The position numbers and the translations under genes are program-made. DNA of 64,000 nucleotides, taken from NCBI GenBank assembly GCA_030152805.1, contig JASLIG010000082.1:15083-79082 (forward strand), read 5' to 3'. Positions 27,364 to 35,548 of the stretch are shown here, in pieces. The notes under the pieces are model-generated. The model did no database searches. It had not been told where the DNA came from and was given only the letters and a program-made list of their open reading frames with translations. Source of the DNA: Solirubrobacterales bacterium. Lineage in GTDB: Bacteria > Actinomycetota > Thermoleophilia > Solirubrobacterales > 70-9. Numbering within the stretch: position 1 is the stretch's first letter; the number at the start of each line of letters is the position of its first letter.

Positions 27364-28104
27364 ATGCGCCGGCACATCCACCGCCTCCGCAGATTGCTGC
27401 CGCTCTCCTTGCGCTGCGCGCTCCAGGAGCGGTCTCCGGGTCGTTCACGACGCTGGCGTGAGATGCCCGGTATCGAGCGGGTAGCGGCCACGGGCCAAGC
27501 CGTGCTGACGTTCGACGACGGGCCCGATCTTTCGCCCACTGAGACTCCGGCGATTCTCGACGCCCTCGACGAAGCCGAGGCGAAGGCGACCTTTTTCCTG
27601 GTTGGCGAGCAGATCGCCGCGGCGCCAGATCTTGCGGCGGAGATTCTCAGCCGTGGGCACGAGGTCGGAGTTCACGGACAGCGCCACTTCCGCCACGACC
27701 GGGTTGCCGCCGAGGAGTCCATCGCGGACATCGAAGCGGGCTACGAAGCGCTGGTGAATGCGACGGACTCCGTCCCGCGCTTCTATCGCCCGCCCTACGG
27801 TAAGCTCACGCCGGCGGGCGCGGAGGCTTGCGATCGCCTCGGCCTCGAGGTCGTCTACTGGTCGACCTGGGGACTCGACTGGGAGCCAGTGCCCAGCGAG
27901 CGGATCGCCCGCCGGGTCAACCGGGATCTCGACGACGGCGCGATCGTCCTGCTGCACGACTCGGCCCGCTACGCGGTGAGGCCGAGTGCCACCGAAACGG
28001 CGCGCGCGATCGCGACGATCGCCGCCCGCGCCGCCGCGCTGGACCTCGACCTGGTCACGCTCGGAGAGGCCCGTGGCGCGCTGGTGCTGGAGTCGGCGGG
28101 GTGA
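27364..28104 (+). CDS. Polysaccharide deacetylase, NodB/CE4 family
   Basis: The 246-residue protein carries the CE4 motifs in order: TFDDGPD (near residues 49-55; the Asp pair binds metal and acts as base), HGQRH (metal histidines, within GVHGQRHFRHDR), RPPYG, and a late LLHD. It should remove N- or O-acetyl groups from a polysaccharide. No signal peptide is evident and the basic N-terminus could be a start-site artefact; METs further in would shorten it. The PssD-like gene starts within its stop codon (GTGA), so deacetylation is tied to the second glycan gene set. Confidence 0.82.
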   Translation: MRRHIHRLRRLLPLSLRCALQERSPGRSRRWREMPGIERVAATGQAVLTFDDGPDLSPTETPAILDALDEAEAKATFFLVGEQIAAAPDLAAEILSRGHEVGVHGQRHFRHDRVAAEESIADIEAGYEALVNATDSVPRFYRPPYGKLTPAGAEACDRLGLEVVYWSTWGLDWEPVPSERIARRVNRDLDDGAIVLLHDSARYAVRPSATETARAIATIAARAAALDLDLVTLGEARGALVLESAG

Positions 28105-28571
28105 GCGTGCGCCGCACTGCCTCCAAGAGAGCCCTGATCGTGGCTTCGCCGGGCGGTCATCTGCTGCAGATGCTCGCCCTCGAACCTGCCTGGCATGACA
28201 TCGAGCGGACCTGGGTCACCCTGCGCTCAACCGACGTCGAGTACCTGCTCCGCGACGAGGACGTCGTCTACGGCCACGGTCCGACCCCGCGCGACATCGG
28301 CAACTTCTTCCGCAACCTGCGACTCGCCCGCCGCGTCCTTCGCGAACAGGACCCAGACGTGATCGTCTCGACCGGCGCCGGCCTGGCGCTTCCGTTCTTC
28401 CTCCTCGGTCGCCTGCAGCGCCGCCGCCTCGTCTACGTCGAGTCGATCACACGGGTGGAGGAGCTCGCCCTGACCGGGAGGCTGGTCTACCCGCTCGCCA
28501 GCACCTTCTTCGTGCAGTGGCGCTCGCTCTCGAGGCTGCGCCGTGCCCGCTTTCACGGGAGCGTCGCTTGA
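28101..28571 (+). CDS. pssD: PssD/Alg14-like glycosyltransferase subunit
   Basis: The 156-residue protein starts at GTG 28101 within the deacetylase stop. ALIVASPGGHLLQMLAL is the Alg14/PssD opening (S-x-G-G-H), followed by VIVSTGAGLALPFFLLGRL. In this family the membrane-associated Alg14-like subunit binds acceptor lipid and recruits the Alg13-like catalytic subunit, which is encoded by the very next gene with a TTGA overlap. The sugar (glucuronic acid or N-acetylglucosamine in characterised relatives) cannot be read here. Confidence 0.8.
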   Translation: MSVRRTASKRALIVASPGGHLLQMLALEPAWHDIERTWVTLRSTDVEYLLRDEDVVYGHGPTPRDIGNFFRNLRLARRVLREQDPDVIVSTGAGLALPFFLLGRLQRRRLVYVESITRVEELALTGRLVYPLASTFFVQWRSLSRLRRARFHGSVA

Positions 28572-29029
28572 TCTTCGCCACGGTGGGCTCCACCCAGATC
28601 CGCTTCGAGCGCCTGATCCGCGCGCTGGAGGCCTTGCCCGCGGAGCAGTTGCACGTCCAGCACGGACCGGTGGAGCCGCCGCCGGGGGCGCGCCGCGCCG
28701 ACGCGTTCATGCAGTTCCCGGAAGTCATCGAGAGCATGGAGCGGGCCGACGTCGTCGTTTGCCATGCCGGCGCCGGCAGCATCCTCTGCGCGCTGCGCGC
28801 CGGCCACACGCCGGTGGTGGTCCCACGCCTGAAGCGGTTTCAGGAGACCGTCGATGACCACCAGGTGGAGCTCGGACGGGCACTGGCCTCAGCGGGCAAG
28901 GCGATCTGCGTCGAGGACCTTAGTCAGCTGCCCGCGAGTGTCGCGGGCGCTCCACGGCGGCGCTCCCCCGAGGAGCGCGGCGGACTGCTGCCGATCCAGG
29001 CCGCGGTGCGCGAGGCGCTGCACGCCTGA
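28568..29029 (+). CDS. pssE: PssE/Alg13-like glycosyltransferase subunit
   Basis: TTG 28568 overlaps the pssD stop and gives a natural N-terminus, LIFATVGSTQIRFERLI, for a 153-residue Alg13/PssE-type protein. CHAGAGSILCALRAGHTPVVVPR is the donor-binding region with the family H-A-G-A-G-S pattern. Together with PssD it forms a split GT28-type transferase on the inner membrane face. Strict 4-bp overlap predicts equal synthesis of the two subunits. Confidence 0.82.
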   Translation: MIFATVGSTQIRFERLIRALEALPAEQLHVQHGPVEPPPGARRADAFMQFPEVIESMERADVVVCHAGAGSILCALRAGHTPVVVPRLKRFQETVDDHQVELGRALASAGKAICVEDLSQLPASVAGAPRRRSPEERGGLLPIQAAVREALHA

Positions 29030-29046
29030 CCCTCGGTCGGGCCCGC

Positions 29047-30150
29047 TCAGTCGCGGGCGAGGGCGTCACGCGTCGCCCGCGCAACCTCATCCGCCTGCTG
29101 CTCGGTCAGAGCCGGTCCCATCGGCAGCGCGAGCGAGTGCGCGGCGGCGGACTCGACCCCCGGCAGCGGTCGGGGCGGGGCGAAGTCCTTCATCGCCGGT
29201 TGCTTGTGCAGCGGGATCGAGTAATAGGCGCGGGCGCCGATGCCGGCGGCCTCGAGGCGCTCCGCCAGGCGATCCCGCGCCGGCGAGCGCACGACGTAGA
29301 GGTGGTAGCAGGACTCGGCTCCCGCCGTCTCAACCGGCAGCGTCACCGCCTCACCGAGGCCGCGTGCCGCGTAGGCCGCGGCGATCCGCCGGCGCGCGTC
29401 CGTCCAATCGCGCAGGTGGGGGAGGAGGACGCGCAACCCGGCCGCCTGCATGTCGTCGAGGCGGGAGTTGTAGCCCACCTCGGTGTGCAGGTCGCGGTCC
29501 TCGGAGCCATGGAAGCGGAGCTTGCGGGCGATCGCGGCGACTTCGTCGTCGTCGGTGACGATGGCGCCGCCATCGCCGAAGCCGCCGAGGTTCTTGGAGG
29601 GGAAGAAGCTGAAGGTGGCGGCGTCCCCCAGGGCGCCCGCGGAGCGCCCGTCGAGCCTCGCGCCGGCCGCCTGCGCGGCGTCCTCCAGCAGGCGCAGCCC
29701 GTGAGCCGCCGCGAGCTCGCGCAGCTCGCCCATCGGCGCCGGGTTGCCGTAGAGATGCACCGGCACGATCGCTCTGGTTCGCGGGCCGATCGCCGGCTCG
29801 ACGCTGGCCGCCGTGATGTCGAAGGTCGCCCCATCGACGTCGCAGAAGACCGGCTTCGCGCCGGCGTTGACGACCGCCTCCGCCGTCGCGTAGAAGGTGA
29901 GGGCGGGCACGATGACCTCGTCGCCGGCGCCGACGCCGAGTGAGCGCAGGGCGATCGTCAGCGCGTCGGTCCCGTTGGCGACCCCGACGCAGTGGCGCGC
30001 GCCGACGAAGGCGGCGAACTCCGCCTCGAAGCCCTCGACCTCGGGGCCGAGGATGTAGCGACCCGAGCGCAGGACCGCTTCCTGGCGTGCGGCAACCTCG
30101 TCGAACAGCGGTTCCAGGACCGGCCGGGTGGCGAAGAGCGGAACGCTCAT
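29047..30150 (-). CDS. DegT/DnrJ/EryC1/StrS sugar aminotransferase
   Basis: The 367-residue PLP enzyme has ANGTDALTIALRSLG (phosphate-binding region), LYGNPAPMGEL and SFFPSKNLGGFGDGG with the Schiff-base Lys near residue 186. These are hallmarks of sugar aminotransferases converting a keto-sugar nucleotide to an amino sugar. The upstream partner gene (30178-30744, 27 bp away, same strand) encodes a hexapeptide acetyltransferase, and a UDP-sugar dehydrogenase lies at 31727. This fits WbpE/WbpD-type formation of a diacetamido sugar, although FdtB/QdtB-type 3-amino-6-deoxy sugars are an alternative. Confidence 0.87.
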   Translation of the reverse strand: MSVPLFATRPVLEPLFDEVAARQEAVLRSGRYILGPEVEGFEAEFAAFVGARHCVGVANGTDALTIALRSLGVGAGDEVIVPALTFYATAEAVVNAGAKPVFCDVDGATFDITAASVEPAIGPRTRAIVPVHLYGNPAPMGELRELAAAHGLRLLEDAAQAAGARLDGRSAGALGDAATFSFFPSKNLGGFGDGGAIVTDDDEVAAIARKLRFHGSEDRDLHTEVGYNSRLDDMQAAGLRVLLPHLRDWTDARRRIAAAYAARGLGEAVTLPVETAGAESCYHLYVVRSPARDRLAERLEAAGIGARAYYSIPLHKQPAMKDFAPPRPLPGVESAAAHSLALPMGPALTEQQADEVARATRDALARD

Positions 30151-30177
30151 CGCTTCAGCCTCCCGAGGCGCCGGCGG

Positions 30178-30744
30178 TCAACGCCAGTGCTCCAGCAGGT
30201 CCTCGTCGGGCACCCGGCGAACGCCTCGGGCGGGCACGCCCATGACGACGCTGCGCGGAGGGACGTCGGCGACGACGACGGCCCCCGCCGCCACGAATGC
30301 CTCCTCGCCGACCTCGATCGCGGGACAGATCACGACCCCGGCGCCAATCCGGCAGGCCCTGCGAAGCAGCGGGCCCGCCAACTCCATCTCCGGCGGATGG
30401 CGATCCATCGTGTTGTCGTTGGCGAGGGTCACACCGGGCCCGATGAAGACGTCCTCCTCGACGACCGTTCCCGCCGAGAGGTAGCAGCGCGCCTGCACGC
30501 TGGCCCGGGCGCCGAGCACGACCTCGGGATCGATCGAGCTGAGGCTGCCAACCGTCGCGCCAGGACCAATCCTCGCCCCGTCCCGCACCTGCGCGTGATC
30601 GCCGATCCTGGCGCCGTCGCCGATCGTGACCCCGGCATGGATGATCACGTGGCCGCCGATGAGGACGTCGGAGCCGATTCGCACGTCGGCGCCGAGCAGC
30701 AGTCCCGGTGCCAGGTCAGATCGCTCGAGCGCCGCCCCGCTCAC
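30178..30744 (-). CDS. Left-handed beta-helix acetyltransferase (WbpD/FdtC-like)
   Basis: The 188-residue GTG-started protein is made of hexapeptide repeats (IGSDVLIGGHVIIHAGVTIG, IGDHAQVRDGARIGPG). A loop LANDNTMDRHPPEMEL interrupts the coils, as in sugar N-acetyltransferases of the WbpD/WlbB/FdtC type, and VVVADVPPRSVVMGVPARGV gives the family C-terminus. It probably acetylates the amino sugar made by the adjacent DegT enzyme using acetyl-CoA, as a trimer. The two genes form a minus-strand operon. Confidence 0.82.
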   Translation of the reverse strand: MSGAALERSDLAPGLLLGADVRIGSDVLIGGHVIIHAGVTIGDGARIGDHAQVRDGARIGPGATVGSLSSIDPEVVLGARASVQARCYLSAGTVVEEDVFIGPGVTLANDNTMDRHPPEMELAGPLLRRACRIGAGVVICPAIEVGEEAFVAAGAVVVADVPPRSVVMGVPARGVRRVPDEDLLEHWR

Positions 30745-30835
30745 GGCGTGGATGTCCTCTGCCAGGCGGTGATTGGCGGCATCCTAGCGTCGCCGCACGA
30801 CGCAAGCTGCACCCGCCGTCCTTCGTTATTGGGAC

Positions 30836-31696
30836 ATGCAAGCGGGACCAGACCGTGCGTCCGATGGCGCCCAAGAAATCGATTCCTCGCCGCCGGACCT
30901 CTGCATCGTCACCGTCGCCAACCGACTTGACGAGCGCTTCGGCCCGGCACTCTGCAGCCTGCTCGAAGGCGCCGGCTGGCTCGACCTCGAGGCGATCGTG
31001 GTCGACACGGGAAATGGCCAAGTGAGCCGCTACGTCGAGGAGAACTTCATCGACGTACGCACGATCCACTGCCCCAACCGCGGCGTCGCCCATGCCAGCA
31101 ACCGGGCGCTGGAAGTCGCCAGCGCCCCCAACCTGCTCTTCGCCGAGCCGGGGCTGGAGCTGTGCGAGGGGAGCCTCAGCACGCTCGTCGCCAGCCTCGA
31201 TCACCGGCCCGAGGTGGGCCTGGCAGGGGTGCGACGAGTGCGGGGCGACGGTTCCGAGGCCCCGGGCATGCGGCACTTCCCCGCCGATTGGACGTCGGGG
31301 CTCGTCATCGTCCGCCGCGCGGCTCTCGATGACAGCGGCTGGTTCGACGAGCGCTTCTTCGCCTTCGCCGAGAAAGCCGATCTCTGCGTGCGCCTGCAGC
31401 GCAAGGGGTGGGAGGTAACCCACACGACCCGCCTGACCGTTCGCTACCCGCGCGGTCGCCGCCGCGATCCGCGCCTGGAAGCGCACGCGGCGCACGCTCG
31501 GATGCAGTTCGCCTGCAAGCACTTCCCGCTGGCCGCCGCCGAATACCGTTGGGCACTCGCCTTTCGCTATGCCATGCGTTTCGGTCTCTCCCTGATGCTG
31601 CCGCGCTATGACAGCACCCACCGCCAAGCCGCCCGGGCCGCCCTCGCCACAGTGCTCAAGGGTCGACCCCAGCTCGAGGAAAGCTCAGCCATCTAG
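30836..31696 (+). CDS. GT2-like protein with a degenerate DXD site
   Basis: The 286-residue protein is a clear relative of the rhamnosyltransferase-like enzyme at 17471 (CPNRGVAHASNRALEVA; DERFFAFAEKADLCVRLQRKGW). The donor-site strand that should read like N-P-D-V-E instead reads AEPGLELCEG, so the DXD aspartates are absent. The final catalytic-loop acidic residues (AEKAD) remain. It may be inactive or regulatory, or it may use a different metal-independent site. It ends immediately before the dehydrogenase gene and divergently flanks the acetyltransferase. Confidence 0.72.
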   Translation: MQAGPDRASDGAQEIDSSPPDLCIVTVANRLDERFGPALCSLLEGAGWLDLEAIVVDTGNGQVSRYVEENFIDVRTIHCPNRGVAHASNRALEVASAPNLLFAEPGLELCEGSLSTLVASLDHRPEVGLAGVRRVRGDGSEAPGMRHFPADWTSGLVIVRRAALDDSGWFDERFFAFAEKADLCVRLQRKGWEVTHTTRLTVRYPRGRRRDPRLEAHAAHARMQFACKHFPLAAAEYRWALAFRYAMRFGLSLMLPRYDSTHRQAARAALATVLKGRPQLEESSAI

Positions 31697-31726
31697 ATGT
31701 CACGCCAAGAAACCCAAGGAGCCGCC

Positions 31727-32995
31727 ATGCCCCCCTACACTGCGTCGATGAAGATCGGCATCGTCGGCCTGGGCTACGTTGGGCTGCCGCTCGCGGTCGC
31801 CTTCGCCGAGGCCGGCCACGAGGTCGTCGGCCTCGAGGCCGATCCCCGCAAGGTCGAGGGGATCAATGGCGGCAAGAGCCACATCGAGGACGTCGCCGAC
31901 GCGGTCCTGGCACCGCTCGGCGAGCGCCTGCGCGCGACCGGCAACCAGGCCGACCTGGCCTCCTGCGAAGCGATCGTGATCTGTGTGCCGACACCGCTGA
32001 CCGGCTCCCGCGAGCCCGACCTCACCTACCTGCTCGATTCCGCCACGGCGCTCTCGAGCGTGCTGCAGCCCCAGCAGCTGGTCGTGCTCGAGTCGACCAC
32101 CTACCCGGGCACGACCCGCGAGCGGCTGCTGCCGATCCTCGAGGAGTCCGGCCTCTCCGCCGGCAAGGACTTCCACCTCGCCTTCTCGCCGGAGCGGATC
32201 GACCCGGGCCGCACCGACTACACCGTGCGCACCACGCCCAAGCTCGTCGGCGGCCTCACCGCCGCCTGCACCGAGCGGGCTCGCGAGCTCTACTCGCTGA
32301 TCTGCGACGAGGTCGTCGTCCTCTCCACCCCCGAGGCCGCCGAGCTCTCGAAGCTGCTCGAGAACATCTTCCGCTCGGTCAACATCGCCCTGGTCAACGA
32401 GCTCGCCCAGCTCTGCGATCGCCTCGACATCGACGTCTGGGAGGTCGTCGACGCGGCGTCGACCAAGCCGTTCGGCTTCATGCGCTTCGACCCCGGACCG
32501 GGGATGGGCGGCCACTGCCTGCCGGTCGACCCCTTCTACCTCGCCTTCAAGGCGCGCGAGCACGACTTCTATCCGGAGTTCATCGAGCTCGCCGGCAAGG
32601 TCAACCAGACCCAGCCCGCCTTCTGCGTGGAACGGATCGAGCGCGCCCTCAACGACGCCGGCAAGCCAGTCAACGGCTCGCGAATCCTCCTGCTCGGGGT
32701 CAGCTACAAGGCCGGGGTGGGGGACATCCGTGAGTCACCGTCGTTGAAAATCGCCAAGCGGCTGATCGAGCTGGGTGGCGATGTCTCCTACCACGATCCC
32801 CACGTTCCCACCGTCTCCGAGCTCGGCCTCAGCTCGGTCGAGCTGGACGAGGCGATTGCGGCGGCGGACGCGGTCGCGATCGTCACCGCGCACCCGCAGG
32901 TCGACTACGAGAAGGTCGTCGCCTCCACCTCGCTGGTCGTCGATTTCCGCGGCGTCACCCGCGGCATCGAGGCCGAGAACCTGGTCCGGCTCTAG
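31727..32995 (+). CDS. UDP-N-acetylhexosamine/UDP-sugar 6-dehydrogenase
   Basis: ATG 31727 is preferred because AAGGAG (31716-31721) lies five bases upstream; ATG 31697 would add ten residues. The 422-residue product has an N-terminal Rossmann motif GIVGLGYVGLPLAVAFAEAG. The central catalytic segment GGHCLPVDPFYLAFKA contains the thiol nucleophile, and a C-terminal UDP-binding domain follows (LLLGVSYKAGVGDIRESPS). This pattern fits the WbpA/WecC branch, oxidising a UDP-N-acetyl hexosamine to the uronate with two NAD+. Close to WbpD- and WbpE-like genes, it suggests an acetamido-uronic acid in the polymer. Confidence 0.87.
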   Translation: MPPYTASMKIGIVGLGYVGLPLAVAFAEAGHEVVGLEADPRKVEGINGGKSHIEDVADAVLAPLGERLRATGNQADLASCEAIVICVPTPLTGSREPDLTYLLDSATALSSVLQPQQLVVLESTTYPGTTRERLLPILEESGLSAGKDFHLAFSPERIDPGRTDYTVRTTPKLVGGLTAACTERARELYSLICDEVVVLSTPEAAELSKLLENIFRSVNIALVNELAQLCDRLDIDVWEVVDAASTKPFGFMRFDPGPGMGGHCLPVDPFYLAFKAREHDFYPEFIELAGKVNQTQPAFCVERIERALNDAGKPVNGSRILLLGVSYKAGVGDIRESPSLKIAKRLIELGGDVSYHDPHVPTVSELGLSSVELDEAIAAADAVAIVTAHPQVDYEKVVASTSLVVDFRGVTRGIEAENLVRL

Positions 32996-33012
32996 CCGAT
33001 CGATTCCACGAC

Positions 33013-33047
33013 CCCAGGGAGGAAAACCGGCCGGTCTCCCTCCTGGG
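33013..33047 (+). terminator. Probable hairpin terminator after the sugar dehydrogenase
   Basis: CCCAGG (33013-33018) pairs with CCTGGG (33042-33047) around an inner palindrome ACCGGCCGGT. The stem begins 17 bp after the stop codon. There is no U-tract, so termination strength is uncertain. Confidence 0.4.
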
Positions 33048-33159
33048 CGGTTGCCAGCACGGTTCGGCTATGCAGGCGGCCCCAGGGTTCACAAGCTTGC
33101 GAGAAGACCCGGGGTCGAACAAGGCGCCTCAAGGGCGAGCTCGAAGCTCGGATGGCTCT

Positions 33160-33314
33160 GTGGCAGGGCGGGTGTGTCTCTGCGGGAATGTCGCCGCAGG
33201 CGGCCGCTGCACTCGTGCTTCTAGGCGCGGCACAGCCGCGCTCTCAAATTGTCGCTAAGCGCCCGTAGGGCGCGTGCGACATCAATTCCCGCAGAGACAC
33301 ACCCGCCCTGCCAC
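33160..33314. repeat. 155-bp palindromic element with perfect 30-bp arms
   Basis: Positions 33160-33189 are the exact reverse complement of 33285-33314 (arms begin GTGGCAGGGCGGGTGTGTCT). Inside, GTCGC (33251-33255) pairs with GCGAC (33276-33280), and GCGCCC (33259-33264) pairs with GGGCGC (33268-33273), giving a nested hairpin with loop GTA. The element fills most of the 331-bp gap 32996-33326 between convergent genes. It has no open frame of note. It looks like a miniature inverted-repeat or REP-type element, or a bidirectional terminator; only genome-wide copy number can decide. Confidence 0.8.
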
Positions 33315-33326
33315 CCAATCCCGGGC

Positions 33327-34301
33327 TCAAGCGACGATCGTCAGTGCACCCGGCTCGACCTCGAGCCTGAGCTCGGTTCGCTCACCGATGTAGTCTCCGT
33401 CAACCTGCACCGGGAAGGGCCGCGTGACGCCGTCTTTGGTCTCGGAGATTGAGGCGACCGTCGCCCCGTCGATGCCGGCGAAGTGCTCGATCTGGCGGTG
33501 GCGCGCGGCTGGTCGCTGCTCGCTGAAGATACGGGCGATCAGCGTCGGCATGTCGCGCTGGGTGGCGCGCTTGAGCACGCCGAGGGCAAGCTTGCCGTCG
33601 TCGAAGGCGATGTCCTCGCAGACCCGCACCGGGCGGCTGGCGAAGTAGGTGAAGGGGTCCGAGTTCTGGCAGAGCGCGGTGACACCCTCGACCGTCTCGC
33701 CGCCGACCTCGGCCCGCAGTCGCACGGGGTTGTACAGGTAGGAGCGGTAGAAGGCGGAGACCGCGGCCCAAGTGAAGTAATAGGGGCCGGCGGCCGACTT
33801 CAACCGCGGGTGGGCGTCGACCCGCTTGACCACGGTGGCGTCGATCCCGGCGCCGCAGGAAAAGACGAAGTGACGGTGGTCGGCCTTGCCGAGATCGATC
33901 CTGCGCGGGCTCCACTCGTCGACCATCGCCAGCAGGTGCTCGGTCGCGTCGACGACGTCGTTGGGTATCCCCAGGGTGCGGCAGACGACGTTGGTCGAGC
34001 CCCCGGGCAGCACCGAGACCGGCACGTCGGTCCCCGCCAGCCCGTTGGCGACCTCGTTCAGGGTTCCGTCGCCGCCGAAGGCGACGACTACGTCGTAGCC
34101 GTGGTCCCGCACCTCCCGCCCGATCTCGGTCGCGTGGTTCTGCGCCTCGGTCGAGACCGTTTCCACCTCGAACCGCCCCTGCAGCGCGTAGACCACCAGG
34201 TTCTTGAGCCGATCGGAAACCGTCGTCGCGTAGGGGTTGACGATGATCAGCATCCGCTTCTTGGCGGAGCGACGGGCTCTGGAGCGAATTCGGCTGGTCA
34301 C
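33327..34301 (-). CDS. Diacylglycerol kinase-like lipid kinase (DagK/YegS family)
   Basis: I take GTG 34301 (324 residues); ATG 34253, directly before LIIVNPYATTVSDRLKNLV, is also plausible. VVVAFGGDGTLNEVANGLAG is the nucleotide-binding GGDGT motif, and VSVLPGGSTNVVCRTLGI is the conserved P-x-G-T/S-x-N loop. The C-terminal domain has CGAGIDATVVKRVD and PVQVDGDYIG. The enzyme phosphorylates a lipid such as diacylglycerol or a sphingoid analogue at the membrane. A longer open frame to 34631 is rejected because it overlaps the SnoaL gene and its sequence is non-conserved. Confidence 0.8.
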   Translation of the reverse strand: MTSRIRSRARRSAKKRMLIIVNPYATTVSDRLKNLVVYALQGRFEVETVSTEAQNHATEIGREVRDHGYDVVVAFGGDGTLNEVANGLAGTDVPVSVLPGGSTNVVCRTLGIPNDVVDATEHLLAMVDEWSPRRIDLGKADHRHFVFSCGAGIDATVVKRVDAHPRLKSAAGPYYFTWAAVSAFYRSYLYNPVRLRAEVGGETVEGVTALCQNSDPFTYFASRPVRVCEDIAFDDGKLALGVLKRATQRDMPTLIARIFSEQRPAARHRQIEHFAGIDGATVASISETKDGVTRPFPVQVDGDYIGERTELRLEVEPGALTIVA

Positions 34302-34554
34302 GTGTCGTGGACGGCGGCGGTGCCCGCGCAGCGTATTGCCTTGCCGAGCCCGATCGTCGCTCCGGGGCGTGGCGCCGCGAGCGGCTGCCGGTGGCTTGGG
34401 GGAGCGCTTTGGCTCGGACCCGGATGCTATCGTCGGACCGGCGTTGGGGTGCGCTCTCTTTGCGTTGCCCTCAGCGTGGCTTGCGGGCGACGAGTGCGTC
34501 TTTGGCGGAATGGCCAGGTCGGCTTGTTGGGCCAGATTGCGTGGGGAGGGCATC

Positions 34555-34977
34555 TTGAAATCGGCGAGCGCTTCCGCGCTGGGTCGAAAGGCGCTGGTCC
34601 TTCGCTGGGTGAACGCTTTCAACGCCCGCAACCTCGACGGCGTGATCGCGTGCCTGCACCCCGAGGTTGATTTTTACCCGCTGAGGTTGATCGGGATCGA
34701 TCGCTCCTACCATGGGCACAGCGGCGTGCGGTGCTGGTTCGATCGGCTTGACGAATTGCGCTACCGACACCGGATAGAGCTATCGGAGGTCCGCGAGGCA
34801 GGGAGGGGTCATCTGCTCGCAAGCGGGGCTTTGCATGTGGCCGGATACGGCGCGGTCGCGCCGTTCTGTGCGACGCACTGGATCAGGGGTGAGCTGATCG
34901 TCCTCGCGCGCCACTACCCCCGCGACCCTGATCTGATGGAGGGCATCGACCTCTTCGGGCCTGCGGTAGCAACTTGA
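34555..34977 (+). CDS. SnoaL-like/NTF2-fold protein
   Basis: TTG 34555 is favoured because GGAGGG lies just upstream (34543-34550 region); the product is 140 residues, the usual length of this fold. LRWVNAFNARNLDGVIACLHPEVDF and GHSGVRCWFDRLDEL are typical of SnoaL_2/NTF2-like proteins with a hydrophobic pocket. Members include polyketide cyclases, limonene epoxide hydrolases and many unassigned proteins, so no reaction is proposed. It stands alone between the divergent lipid kinase and a 211-bp gap (34978-35188) in which I see no gene. Confidence 0.7.
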   Translation: MKSASASALGRKALVLRWVNAFNARNLDGVIACLHPEVDFYPLRLIGIDRSYHGHSGVRCWFDRLDELRYRHRIELSEVREAGRGHLLASGALHVAGYGAVAPFCATHWIRGELIVLARHYPRDPDLMEGIDLFGPAVAT

Positions 34978-35188
34978 TCGCCGCCAGTCACGGCCGACCA
35001 CCAGCAGGGGCTACACTGAAACTGCGCCTGCTCGCTGGGTCCTCTATCGGCCAGCTCTCAATCCTCCGCGCAGGACACACGCCCCGAGAGCGCCGGACGG
35101 AAGCTGACGCCATGGCATGCGTCGACCGCATCGCCGCTCGGTTTCGCAGCACTCAATACGCACCGCACGGCCTGATCAGGGATACCTG

Positions 35189-35548
35189 ATGCCCACTTCC
35201 GCCCCTCTTAGGGGGGGCGAGCTGAATGCGGCCGTGACCAGCGCCCTGGTCGGCATCCAAAACAGCTACCTGGGCCGCGGCCCGAAAACCGCGACTACTT
35301 TCCATCATCAGAACGTCCTGGTGACGCTGATGTATGAGGTCCTGACACCGGCCGAGGCGTCTCTCGCGACGATGCACCGCCGCGACGCGGTGGCCAACAT
35401 TCGCCACCTTTTTCAGCAGGTGATGGAGAAGGACTTCAGAGAGGCAGTCGAGGAGCTCACCGGGCGCTCAGTAATCGCCTTCATCAGTGGCAACAACGTC
35501 GCCCCCGACGTCGCTACGGAGCTGTTCATTCTCGACGGACCGCTCTAG
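35189..35548 (+). CDS. DUF2294 (MpsC-like) protein
   Basis: The 119-residue protein from ATG 35189 shows the DUF2294 pattern: GRGPKTATTFHHQNVLVTLM, AVANIRHLFQQVMEKDF and LTGRSVIAFISGNNVAPDVA. The family includes MpsC, named in Staphylococcus for a membrane-potential-generating system, but most members are unassigned. No membrane helix or signal peptide is present here and no partner gene is nearby. It overlaps the convergent MBL-hydrolase gene by 4 bp. I do not assign a reaction. Confidence 0.72.
   Translation: MPTSAPLRGGELNAAVTSALVGIQNSYLGRGPKTATTFHHQNVLVTLMYEVLTPAEASLATMHRRDAVANIRHLFQQVMEKDFREAVEELTGRSVIAFISGNNVAPDVATELFILDGPL

Noticed and set aside
33085..33120. tRNA-like T-arm sequence near GGGGTCGAAC
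   Set aside because: No matching acceptor, D or anticodon stems can be drawn.
34302..34631. N-terminal extension of the lipid kinase to 434 residues
   Set aside because: The extension is Arg/Pro-rich, precedes the normal LIIVNP start and overlaps the SnoaL gene on the other strand.
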